Source: Suillus spraguei
Lineage: Eukaryota > Basidiomycota > Agaricomycetes > Boletales > Suillaceae
Assembly (NCBI GenBank): GCA_016800925.1
Contig: JABCPU010000131.1
Coordinates: 62,001-126,000, forward strand
Length of the DNA stretch: 64,000 bases
Direction of reading: 5' to 3'
Shown here: positions 23,179 to 34,029 of the stretch, piece after piece
Position numbering within the stretch: the first letter of the stretch is position 1
Layout of the letters: each line of letters opens with the position of its first letter
Position numbers and translations under genes: made by a program
Notes under the pieces: model-generated
What the model saw: only the letters and a program-made list of their open reading frames with translations
Databases searched by the model: none
Told to the model about the DNA's origin: nothing

Positions 23179-23183
23179 CATAT

Positions 23184-24480
23184 TTGTGCTGACCTTGAAA
23201 CCCTAACTTTTGACACATGTCTCAACATCTATAGCAGCCATCACTTGTCTAAGGCCATCTTACCCCTTTTGTATGAGCCACCAGTGTAATGAACATATTG
23301 GTGCTGGCCTTAAAACCCTACCTTTTGACACTCGTCTCACTCTATAGGAGTTACCACTTGTCCATGGCCATCTTACCCCTTTAGCACTTCCAGCGGCATC
23401 CCATGCTTACCGCACACCATACCGATTGCCACACCACGTTCCACGTACCAATGTCCTCCCATGTCCTTGCTGGCATCCACATAGCTCCATTTGGTGCGTT
23501 GTTTTTTTTAATGTTCGTTATCACTGATTCCACGGCAAGTCTTATTACATGTCGCCTCATGCTATGTTTACATACGGCAGTTACTACACTTGAGCACTAC
23601 TGATCTCGCCTAGAGCATTCTGAGTACATACGATTTAGGATATAAGCACGCATACCCGCACGATACAGTACCTGATTTTACCCCATTGCACGTACTATAG
23701 GTCAGGATTAGTGTCTAGCTCTGGAACCACCCAGTAGTAGACTTAGTCTTTAAAGTTCATTACCACTCATTAATTGATCTCGCTCTTTCACCATTGCCGC
23801 TGGACTCCTGATTGCTATTTTTACTGAACTTCTCACACACCGCTACTTTACCACTGAAATTACTGTGGCCTTCTTTACTGTTTCTTTGCACTGCTCGCAA
23901 CCTTACCGCTACCGCTGATATTATCGCTCACTCAACGTTACTGTTACTGACTTTAACCCAACTATGGTAGCGCCACTACATATGATGCTAGTTCCAGCGG
24001 CATCATTGCTGACCACGGCAACTTACCACTGACTACGACGTTACTTTCGCACATTGGTTTGACTCAAACTTGACCATACTAACAGGCATCCCCCTTTAGG
24101 GTCAAATGCTCTTGTTTCACAAGTGAAGCAGACTAGACAGAGTGCAAGACCACACATACTAACTTAGGAGGTAGTTTATCTACAGCCCAGGTTAGGTTGT
24201 ATCTTTACACCAGCATCACATGCTTACTGCATACCATACCAACTTACCAGTCCATGTTCCACGAGCCAATGTCCATCCATGTCCTTGCCTTGTCTGCATA
24301 GCTCCATTTGGTGTGTAGTTTGTACATGTTTGCTTATCACTGATTCCACGACATGTCTTATTACATGTTGCCTCATGCTGCAGCTACCTCACGCCATATT
24401 ACATACCAGCAGTGACCTCACTTGCATGCTACTAATCTCACCTGTGCATTCCGGTTACATATGAAATAGGATATAACAAC
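23184..24480 (+). mobile_element. repeat A-type copies, inverted relative to 4-5 kb
   Basis: A partial copy starts at about 22928 (TGTGACAAACATAT, cut by the solo LTR) and runs to 23284. A second starts TGTAATGAACATATTGG at about 23285 and runs to about 24215, matching the reverse complement of 4.97-3.99 kb. At about 24216 the sequence jumps back to an internal point (GCATCACATGCTTACTGC) and repeats to about 24480. This looks like a rearranged nest of one element family. No coding sequence. Confidence 0.6.
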
Positions 24481-26109
24481 TTGGCAGCCTGCATGTATAC
24501 TTTACCTTTTCACATCACCATACTTGGGGTCAGGATTATTGTCTAGCTCTTGTTACAAGAACATCCATTCATGTTGCCCCTATCATTTATTTTCCTATGC
24601 TTCACCATCTACCTCCATCCTGATGACCAACTCATCCTCCTCATCCAATTCCTTGTATGGGCCATTGTCTTCATCCCATACCTTCACTATGCTCGCATCA
24701 CTCACTAGACCTGGACCATACCCTACACCTGTAACACTACCTCAGTACCTCGTGGCACCTCATGGCTTGCTTCATGGCAACTACAGCAATCTACCATTCA
24801 ACTGGTATACCAGTCATTAACCAATGATTGTCATGCTTCTCCTGCATATGTTCTATTTCTATTTCACTTCTCACACACGCTTCTTTTCATTCATTATTGT
24901 TCCCAAGTCATTGACTCATGTATGTATGTTCCTCTTTCCTCTTGTCTTATTTGTCCATTGTACTTGTGACTCATTCTGACTTTGTGATGCACATGCATCT
25001 TTCTATTCACTATCTGACTTTACATTAATTCAAGCTCAGCTCAAATCCCTTTCCATTTCCCTAAGGATTGAGGATCAATTGATGTATTGATGTACTATTA
25101 TATAGAGGACCAAGTGATATGATGTATAGTGTACTTTTAGATGGTGCAGTAGATTTTAGATTTAGTTTTGTTGAAATGCTGCTCAAAATGTACATGTCTG
25201 TTTGAAAATCCACTATGATTGTGAATAAGTTAAGGTGCATGAAGTAGTGATTATTGGGATGAAGCCTTCCTGTGCCTTGGGTAAACAGAATTATTAGGAT
25301 GAAGCCTTGGCCAGGAAGCAAAAGGAGTGGGGTGGTGGACTCATATTTACTCCATGGCAAGTCGTACCTTTGGACACATGTTCAAAACACTAATTATATT
25401 GGGTATCATGACTCATGAGGCTGCCATGTAGTTCCTCTTCAGGCTTAGCTGATTGCATATTGATGTCTGTAGTCTAATGTGTCTATGATGTCAGGCATTG
25501 ATCTGTGGACCACTTCTGCAGTAATTTTAGAATGCAACTGTGATCAAGAAGAACTTCACAAATCTATTAGTATTTTGCACATTCTCTGCTGTCAGGGCAC
25601 ATATAAAGGTGTGTCTAAATCATTACAATCACTATTCACCATGACCAAGGTAAAACATTTGTCTGAGCCAAATTTCTAGATCTGGAAGCCATCATTGCAT
25701 TTTGGCATGGTTTATGCTTCACAGGCACAAATTAGTACTATGTTTTTCATCGTCTGGTTTCACAAGATATATTTCTTGCAGTTGGAACTCCAGGCCTGCA
25801 CACGCATTAAATAACTGAAACCGATAAATTTTAAATTTTTCGAACAGTTGCGAGTCGCACAAAGTGTTCGGAGGCTATTTGCCTCACTAGGAAGGTTCTG
25901 AGAAGTAGAGGCCTTGGAAGTAGAGCACGGCGGTCTGGCTTTCCACACACTTGCATCTCTGGAGGGACGGACTCAGCAGATGGACCGAAATTCCAAGAAA
26001 CCAGGTGCCCCCGTAAGACAATGAAATCACGAAACTCCTGCCGAACACAAGACAACAGCTTACTACCCTCAACACTAGAAAATCTTACATTACAATCGTA
26101 TTCTCACCA
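24481..26109. other. no gene; transposon debris
   Basis: AT-rich, without convincing coding signal. The block around AATTATTAGGATGAAGCCTT (about 25260-25400) matches one at about 19490-19620. GTTCTGAGAAGTAGAGGCCT with the following GGTCTGGCTTTCC (about 25894-25953) matches about 19100-19155, just at the right end of the palindrome. The transposon island ends here. Confidence 0.6.
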
Positions 26110-29100
26110 CTAACCCGCCGCAATCACCACCAAATCCGAAAATTTTCGTCCGGCCAGCAAATCCTTTCCCTTTCCCGCAACATATTCCAGAGGTTTGCTT
26201 AGCAAAACATGCAACAAATCCGGTCGCGCACCCAAGTGACGTCTCAGGTACGCAACAACAACTGCAGTCGCCCAGATAGTCTCATCAACCTGCAAATCTG
26301 CCGCCTTTTCCGGGATCTCCATGCCCACAAGCGCCTCTAATTGAGGCGAAGGCGTGAACGAGCCGTTGGAGCCCTGCAGCAAGATAAGAGCGTATACTTC
26401 CTTAGGCACGGGTGGTGGGAGAGAGTTGGATACTGCTGCACGGCCCGGCAGTCGTGCCCTCAGACGCACTTTACGGGTTGGATAGAAGACTGGCGACGGG
26501 ATGCGTTGGATAGAATCTTCTGAAGGACATAGTGGGCTGGGCGACCGAGAATGGGTCCATTGAGAGTTCGTAGAGAAGCCATCCAATGAACTCAATGTAG
26601 AGAACGTATCCGTGTTCGAGTAATCGTGAAGGAACGGACGTGCACTCTGACTCGACGACGAGCTCGAATTGGATTGTGTAGTGGAAGAATATGTGCCAGG
26701 AAGCAGCCTCAGGCGTCTCGAGTGTGTCAGAGCAACCCGTTCTGAGGTGAAAAAGCTGAACACTGCATCAACCACCCTGGATAAGTTATCCAAAACCGTT
26801 TGTACCATGATCACATCTCTTTCCTCAGTAGTATCACTCGTGACGCTGGATGGGCATGCGTAGTAATGCTGCTGCCGAGACCTTTCCCGTAGCGTTGTCC
26901 GGCGTAGCCCGCCCCCCGCTGCCTCACGTTGGGACTCTACGGAAGCGAAGGACGTGTGCTGACTCACAAGCTGATATTCCAGTCCTAGGCGGACAATGGC
27001 CGCTTTTCGAACTTCCTCATTCGTGGTAGGTGCCATAGGTTCTGGAAGCGGTGTTCTACCCTCTGCCAGCTGTTTAATAAGTTCCCGTGCAGCCAAAGTA
27101 TGAAGGAGTGGAAGTTCATCCTTGAGCGGTGGTTTGACTACCGTGACTGGTACCACGAGCTCGAGGACCTCGGCCAAACCTTCAACCTTGGCACGTAACC
27201 TGACTTCGAGAGGAATCGATCTTAAAGTAGTGATTGCAAAGATGCTGAAGCGCATATCAGGGAATATCTTCGTGATACTATGTGGAACCTGCTGTATCGG
27301 AGGCGGCGGCTCCACACTGGGTGGAAGTGAGTGATGGTAATTCGAGGGTAAGAAGTCGACGGCTGACGGGTTGCTTGAACCATGCCAATCAACCACGACA
27401 CTCTCGATTACGCCCGTCCGACCAGCATTCAGAAGCCTTGCACATTTCTCGATCATGTCTTCAGCTTGAACTGTAAACAAGTATTCACCCCTGCCCGAAC
27501 GAGCGAAGCGCTCACACACAGCCGATGCGACACGTTCACCAACCCCCAGGGTGTGTACCCTCAATGGCGCGTTGGGTCTGCAGTTATCAACAGCTGCTGA
27601 GATGACTTCGAATGGATCGAGATTTTTGGATGACTGTTTCATCATTAGTTCAAGTAATCTCAGCTAATATCAACGTACAATTGAGTAGGAAGATGGCCTC
27701 AAGCGCTTGACTCTAGACAAGACTTGGGTGACCACTCTACGACATCGCGCAAACATGCCTCCTCTCTGAGAGGGGCTCACTCCAACATGTACGCCTCCAC
27801 CAGTAAGAACGAATACGACAGTCGGACGATTGCGATTGCGAGATGCCACCGCAAGCTGCAGGACGTGGGCAAATTCCGTTGCGCTATTGTTGGCTTGTAT
27901 GGCTTGTATATTCGAGATCTGCATAACTCACTCAATGTCTGGTTGCTTTTGACAGTGAGAGAACATGATTACCGCGTACTGCATGTTCCTGTCATTGAAT
28001 GGTACACTCGTCTCCCACACACCATCAACCTTGCTAAAGACATTGAATATCGTACCCGAGTCTGGCAAGAGGTGAAGGAGCATTCCCAGCGTGCGCTTAG
28101 CTATCTCCATCGGGGCTCCCCTCATGCTTGAATTGTGATCAACAACGAATATGTATTCTTGCGATGCAACGCAAGGCATCTCGAACTTCGGTACGAAAGA
28201 GAGCCGCATGGCAATTGTATCTGCACGCTGGGGATGGACTTCGGCAAAGCACCGAGGCTCGTTGAGTCCAAGAGCGTGTACCATCAACACGAAATCTTGG
28301 TCTAGGAACGTCGTAGATGACCACATTGCGGTCATTCGTCGTTCAGACTTTGTTCCTGCGTGCATCCTATAACGCAGGAGAGAAATCTGGTGAGTAGGGC
28401 TACGTATGTCCTGTATCGTATCGCTAGTCTGGATGTCTACAGTGATTTGAACACGCGTCCTGCCCTTGCCTATAGATGCATCGAGCAGTGCTGCCGGAGT
28501 CTCGCTGTATCGTTTAGCAATAGTCATTGGAAGCTGTAGACAGACATGATCTTGTCTTCCCTTATCCAAAAGATCCATCACAAACTGCCTGGTTGTCAAA
28601 CAAAATATGTGATAAACTGAGAGCGTACTGACTGTCAATCTTACTGTGACCTTGTGCCGGGCGGGAATGGAACCGACGGAAATCGTGAACACTGGATCAA
28701 AGTCGAGTCAGAATTTGTCTAGGGTCATCGTAATACACTCGCCACACATTCTACTAATCCTGCAGAATTGACAGCATCCATTGCACGTTCTGGGGCTTCT
28801 GACTTCTCTTTTGTAGCACCGGTTATAACGCGCCCATCGGCATGTTCGAGCTCAAAGGCGCAAATCACAGCGCTGGCTGGAAGAGGGAACACGTATTTTG
28901 CACGGCTCGTAGGGCTCTCTGATTCGTTCTCAAAGACTTGAGAGAGCATAACTCTGGCAGAGACTACGAGGTAAAAGGGGTAGAAATTAGTAATGAATAT
29001 GGATCTCGCTCCGACTCACCATCAACCATCCATACTCTTACGTCGACCTCTTCAAGTGGCAAATGCAAAAGGTGTTGATCCAGTGAGTGATACACGATAC

Positions 29101-29116
29101 CTGCATATCTGGACAT
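26110..29116 (-). CDS. VIT and von Willebrand factor A domain protein
   Basis: Six exons give 884 aa: 29116-29020, 28963-28739, 28691-28633, 28584-27973, 27918-27781 and 27633-26110 (stop), all with GT-AG introns and matching phases. A VIT domain occupies about residues 1-150 (PLEEVDVRVWMVD, KYVFPLPASAVICAFELEHA, FTISVGSIPARHKVTVRLT). A VWA domain lies at about 270-440 (YIFVVDHNSSM at 271-281, then VVFVLTGGG). This is the layout of inter-alpha-trypsin-inhibitor heavy-chain-like proteins, which fungi carry as cytoplasmic proteins of poorly known role. Two MIDAS positions deviate: DxSxS is D276-H-N-S-S280, and the usual Asp after LT is Gly371, so metal-dependent binding may be weakened. The C-terminal half is Ser-rich. 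It is divergent from the seven-helix gene at 29948. Confidence 0.85.
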
Positions 29117-29947
29117 AGTTGCAACGTGAAGATATTGCCGATCAATCCTTGAACGTTTTATACTTTTTGGAGTTTAACGCCTAGAACAACGGTTCCCGAG
29201 AAGCCATTTCAAATCCTAAATGCGTGAACATGACCAGACATGCGACGCAGCCATGTTCTGTTCCTCCGATAACTGATTGCAGGCAAGGAAATTCGAGGGC
29301 TTAGTGAATGATAGCCTGCATCGTGTAGTCTGCGAAGCTGGGAGAATCTCGCCATGTTTGAACTTTGCCGCGATTCGAAGAAATGTAGTACATCCGTCGA
29401 GGCGCTTCGAAGGAACCCGTAAGCCAATCAGTCAAAGATGTGTGCTGGATGGTGGACCGGACAACATTGATACCGACTCAGAAACAGGTGGCATTAACGT
29501 GATCCTGGTGTCGAAGTGACATAGCCTTGTTGTTGAAACAAAGGACTATTTTTGGGTGGTATACTTCAGCGCAGGGTACCTTGAACTTCCGGTACAATCG
29601 GCATCATACAGCATGCACAGGCAAGAGTACTAGTCCAAAGTCGGCACTGCAGTATTAAAACTCCGTTCATCGGTTGAGTGAATTCTCCCTTGGTCGTGGT
29701 CGTTCAACGAGAGAATATCAAGGCTAGAAATATGAATTTTGTGAGAGTGCCGACTTCTGTGAAAGTGCCGATTGGACCGGAAGGATAACCAAGCTTCTTA
29801 ACCAAGCGATACTGGGCGGCCACGTTTACATAAAAATATATATTATTATTCCAAGCGCTGAGCGTAGGTTCTTCCCCGATCTCCGTCACTCATGCCTTCC
29901 AGATTTCTCAATCAACTCCCACTACCAGGGTTTGGTACCCGTTTACC

Positions 29948-31151
29948 ATGTCCTACACACCAGACGAGTCCCCCGCTCAGCTCTTTGCTGAGAAAACGTG
30001 GCTGGCTGGTAGCATCATGACCGGCGTCGGCTATGGCGTTGTCTTTGCCCTGTTTTGTTTCTGTCTCCAGTCATTATGGCACCGCACCCGAGTAAAGGAC
30101 GCAGATTATACTAGGAATTGCTTTTTTCTTGTCTATATCTGCGTCATGTTCACCCTTGGATCACTTTTCTTTGGCTCCAACTCCCAATTCACTCAGCTCG
30201 CCTTCATAGACGACCGAAATTTTCCTGGTGGTCCCAGTGCGTGGGAGGTTGATATGTTTTCCATCAGTGTCGATGAGATATCCAATGTCTCTTTTGTCCT
30301 GGCAGATTGGTGTGCTACAGCGCTCATGGTGAGCTTCAATTGAGACAGTCATATCATCATTCCTCATTACTGTAGGTCTGGCGCTGCGTGATTATATACC
30401 GTGATTGTGGACATTGTCCGTGGCCAATCCTCGTTTTGCTAGGGACCATGCTCCTCCTATCTTTCGGTAAATAGTCTATACTCTTATGTATTCATGACCC
30501 TGACTTGGTATCCCTCTCCTCAGTGCTTGGCATCCTCTTTCTTCATCAAATCTCATCCCCGTTGTCATCTCCATATTCAGCTGCTGGTACAAATGTGAAC
30601 TTCACTTTTCCATATTTTTTCTTTGAACTTGCCACCAATATCGTCGTCACCATCCTCATCGTACTTCGCTTATATTTCTATCGCCGCCACATGAAGGAAT
30701 CATTATTAGGTCCTGGACACGTAGCGGAACACACAAGTGTCGAGTCAATTATCGTCGAGAGCGCTGCGATCTACTCCACGTTCTCGTTACTGTTCTTGAT
30801 CCCATTCGCGATGAAGAGTCCTGTTGCCAACGTGTTTATGCAAGTGCTTGGAGAGGCTCAAGTGAGTATTACCATTTCAATTCAAGTTTTTACATTGACT
30901 ATCTATAGCTCATTGCCCCCTTCCTGATTATATTTCGCGAGGCCCAAGGGAACGGCTGGATTAGTTCTGCATTATCTGCAGCATCTTCTAGTAGAACCGC
31001 TTTCCAGTTCTCCGATATCGAGTTCACATCTCGACATTTGCATAACCAGGGTCTCAAATCTACTGACGTCTCCATGCCTCCAGAAGAAGGTCTTGATATC
31101 GATAATGGCGATAATATTGCAGAAGTTCCGAGAATGGAGGATTGCATCTAG
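29948..31151 (+). CDS. seven-helix membrane protein (basidiomycete family, unknown role)
   Basis: Four exons, 29948-30328, 30376-30466, 30524-30861 and 30909-31151 (stop TAG), join in frame to give 350 aa. The ATG at 29948 starts MSYTPDESPAQLFAEK. Seven hydrophobic segments are visible, near residues 17-43, 56-76, 113-133, 142-165, 185-210, 240-258 and 262-287. The C-terminal tail is Ser/acidic-rich and soluble. The layout resembles the many orphan seven-helix proteins of Agaricomycetes, which may be receptors. No ligand or signalling motif is recognised. The 830-bp gap to the VIT/VWA gene is a probable shared promoter region. Confidence 0.8.
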
Positions 31152-31399
31152 TTTGTCGCAGGGGCCCTGACAATGTATTCCACGTATCGGCGCGTTATGT
31201 ATACCACATACAAGCACACGGTTTGCCTTCGAGAGTTACGTCGATACGTTGCAATGACAATACGAGATGTTTGTACACTAATGATTTTTCTAAAACAACA
31301 GACGACAAAAATCAATGTGATACTAGCTCGGCTCAAGTGCACTGTTCCGATGTACAGAACGCTCGGCGCTAATCTTGTTGCAGGTGGTTCCTCATGTAC
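31152..31399. other. intergenic, nothing recognised
   Basis: About 250 bases downstream of the seven-helix gene; only short chance frames. Confidence 0.5.
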
Positions 31400-31785
31400 T
31401 CAGTAAATCACTGGGCGACCATGAAATGTACCCCAGAAGAATCTGAAGAACGTATATGTTGATGCACGATTTGCACGTTCGAGATCCCAGGGCAATGGCA
31501 TATTTTGCTTGCCTTTATCTTCTACTAAGAAGATAAAGGCAAGCATTAGATGATGATAGATACTACGCAAGCCACGCGGTGACAGAATCGTTATCATGGC
31601 TATTGGAGCCAATATATTCCTCCTTGGAACAGCTGATCATGACACAGAGCAAACAGATAGTGGAGACACGACAGGTGAGTTTGTTCGAGTACTCATCGAC
31701 GTTATCATGACTCACAAATGCAGAAATGGCACGGGACCATGGTGCTTGCATCAAGGTGACATTAAACAGCGATCTCACCCAATCT
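31400..31785 (-). pseudogene. UNC93-like transporter fragment with foldback
   Basis: On the minus strand the fragments NDSVTAWLA and SPRGLRSIYHHLMLAFIFL resemble the N-terminus of the intact UNC93-like gene downstream (NDSVSVYERPKGLRGVYYHP, then MLAFVCFL). The similarity ends at an 18-bp stem hairpin (31506-31545), which looks like the point where the fragment was truncated and copied back. A dead duplicate, 3-5 kb from its likely parent. Confidence 0.4.
31507..31544. repeat. perfect hairpin, 17-bp stem
   Basis: GCTTGCCTTTATCTTCT (31507-31523), loop ACTA, AGAAGATAAAGGCAAGC (31528-31544). One more flanking T:A pair extends the stem. Confidence 0.9.
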
Positions 31786-32479
31786 GGAGTCCGTCGGGGT
31801 AGAAGCTTGGTTTAATAATAACCAACCAGCCGTGAAGGTCACGATTCAATGATACATAATGCCTGAAAATGCATATACCGCTCCAAAAGATGTGCTTATC
31901 GAGTTTACTGGAGGACTGCGCAGGCAGAACTACTGGGTCACTGGCACGGTTGTCTGCAACGATAGTCACGAGCAAGACGGTAGGCAATCCGCAATGATGT
32001 GTGGGGCCGGATGGAACCAAAGAATTTGATGTCAATGTTAATCAGGTGTGACATGCGCCCGGGCCGATGTCGTGACACCGTGACCTCACTTGGAGTTTGC
32101 CACTAAACGACCACCATGTCTTCCCACCTTGTGTGCACCGTGTACGTAGCAAGTGCGATTGGCAACCTGCGACGCAACCTGGAATTTCCGTCAATCTCTT
32201 GCACACGGGTAAGTCTTGGAATGTGCATTACTATCACGTATTATGATAAGCACTGGCAGGGGTACATGGTGCGAATCCAAGACGACCTTGAGATGCCGTG
32301 GACATTACCTACTTGGACATGTATGACGCAAAGAGATGGACTGCAGTCATGCGTCATGTATCATGATGGACCGATGAGGAACTTCATTCATCATGCTTCA
32401 TGATGCATCGACAAGGAATTGCTTCGCGTCACATTCCGCAACTTGTTCGCGCTACATTTAGGACTGGCTGGTCATTTTC

Positions 32480-32820
32480 TCAAGATCTCCACCACTAGTC
32501 AGGCAGCACCGATAACTATTGCACCGAGGAGTTGCCAAGATCATCATCTTTCCCCTCCAATGCTGCAAAAAAGCTCGCCTGCTTCATCAATAACATCCAC
32601 CCTCCTTTTCTTGGCCCAGCACACTATTTGCATTGCAGGTGGCCGACTCGATAGTGGTGCGAAAAACGGGCTTCTCGACGTTGTGAATAAGGTCATGGGC
32701 CATGCTTTGCTGGACTTCAAGCGAGCCATCTATGCCGGTGATGACAATACCGCGATCTATGTCACAAGATGGGCCAGGTGCGGCGAAACTGAGCTCAAAA
32801 ATGTCGTGTGAGCCATCCGC
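32480..32820 (-). pseudogene. possible Gfo/Idh/MocA-type oxidoreductase C-terminal relic
   Basis: Minus-strand frames read DIFELSFAAPGPSCDIDRGI, VITGIDGSLEV and, in a shifted frame, ASFFAALEGKDDDLGNSSVQ. This is the pattern I associate with the C-terminal domain of dihydrodiol/xylose dehydrogenase-like proteins (LSF.APG..., GW.EV, FF.AV.G.DDGLG). Stops and frame changes between the blocks make it a relic. No N-terminal Rossmann part was found. Confidence 0.35.
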
Positions 32821-34029
32821 GTTTTTTATGGTGGTGTTAATAACATCGTGGGGCAGGTAGTTGCTTGTCGAGCGATACGAGTCAGGATAGGTGAATCATC
32901 GCACTTGGAAGTATGATACGAAGGTGCTGCGACAGAGTGCTCAGCGAAGAAATACTTATCGCAGGACTCACCACAACGGTATCCAGCTAAACTCAGTTAA
33001 ACATCAGGCGTTGGAGCGCCAACTGAAGACACAGTCCAAATCTTATCAGACCAGATAACAGATCAAGGAAATCGACTCACCTGTTGAAAAATCCGCCACG
33101 TCGAGGTACATTATTTGGTACCCCGGCTCATGAAGTTGACAAGGTAACTTTTCTTATCTTACCGGCTCCAATAGCACGGCTAGCGGCGATATGTGCTCGG
33201 CTCAATATTCGGCTACTCTCCACACGAACCCGGGCTGCGCTTCATGCCAAGCGATCAATTTGACACCAAACGTCACGTGCAACGGGCTTTTCGTTTAGCG
33301 CGGCGGGTGCTTTCTATGTAAATTAATTGGTAATTTGGAGGATGATGATAACGGATCAAATGTCCATGTCGGATCTGGCAAGAAGTACATCGACATTTAA
33401 AGATGTATTTTCGTCAAAGAAGACATCAAGTGTATCGAGGAGGGTTGTTGCTTGGGTAGTGAGTTTATGAGCGCTCTTTTCTGATTGGGAGTAAATTGCT
33501 TTGAGCTTTGGCGCGAGAGGGCCAAGTATTTACAGTGCAGGAAGGTGTCTTGTTGAAATATCATTAGATGTGAGCGTGAGCAGGGTGGATGAGTCAAGTA
33601 AATGATTACTATCTTGCATACCTTATGAGCGAAGATACCGCCAGTGATAGCGGATCCAGTGTTTGAGACGAGTATTACCAGAATAAGCTTGAGCAGTTAA
33701 CATTTGATTGATAGATAGGCTCGCAAACGTTGATAGTAACGGGAATGCGGTTCTCCTTTTTTTTTCTTTATTCCTATCATTTTTGTTATCACGGATAAAT
33801 ATCGGACAGCATGTGTTCATTCCAAAGATGAGAATATACAACCTGGCCCACCGAGTGGGGGCGTGTGCCCAGTTTTCCATAATATGTTTCGATACTGGAG
33901 CCGTAGGGCATCGACTGGTTCCAAGCTCAAAAGATTCAAAGCCGAACGATGGTGGATGAATTCCAAGGTCTGCAAGTGGTTTATGTGAATGGTCCATGAG
34001 TACATATCGTGCCTCCAATTCCAAAGTGC
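32821..34029. other. no gene recognised
   Basis: Only short overlapping frames on both strands, without splice-linked coding blocks. A 136-aa minus frame at 33623-34033 overlaps the last exon of the UNC93-like gene antisense to its frame and is Trp/His-poor random-looking sequence. Confidence 0.5.
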
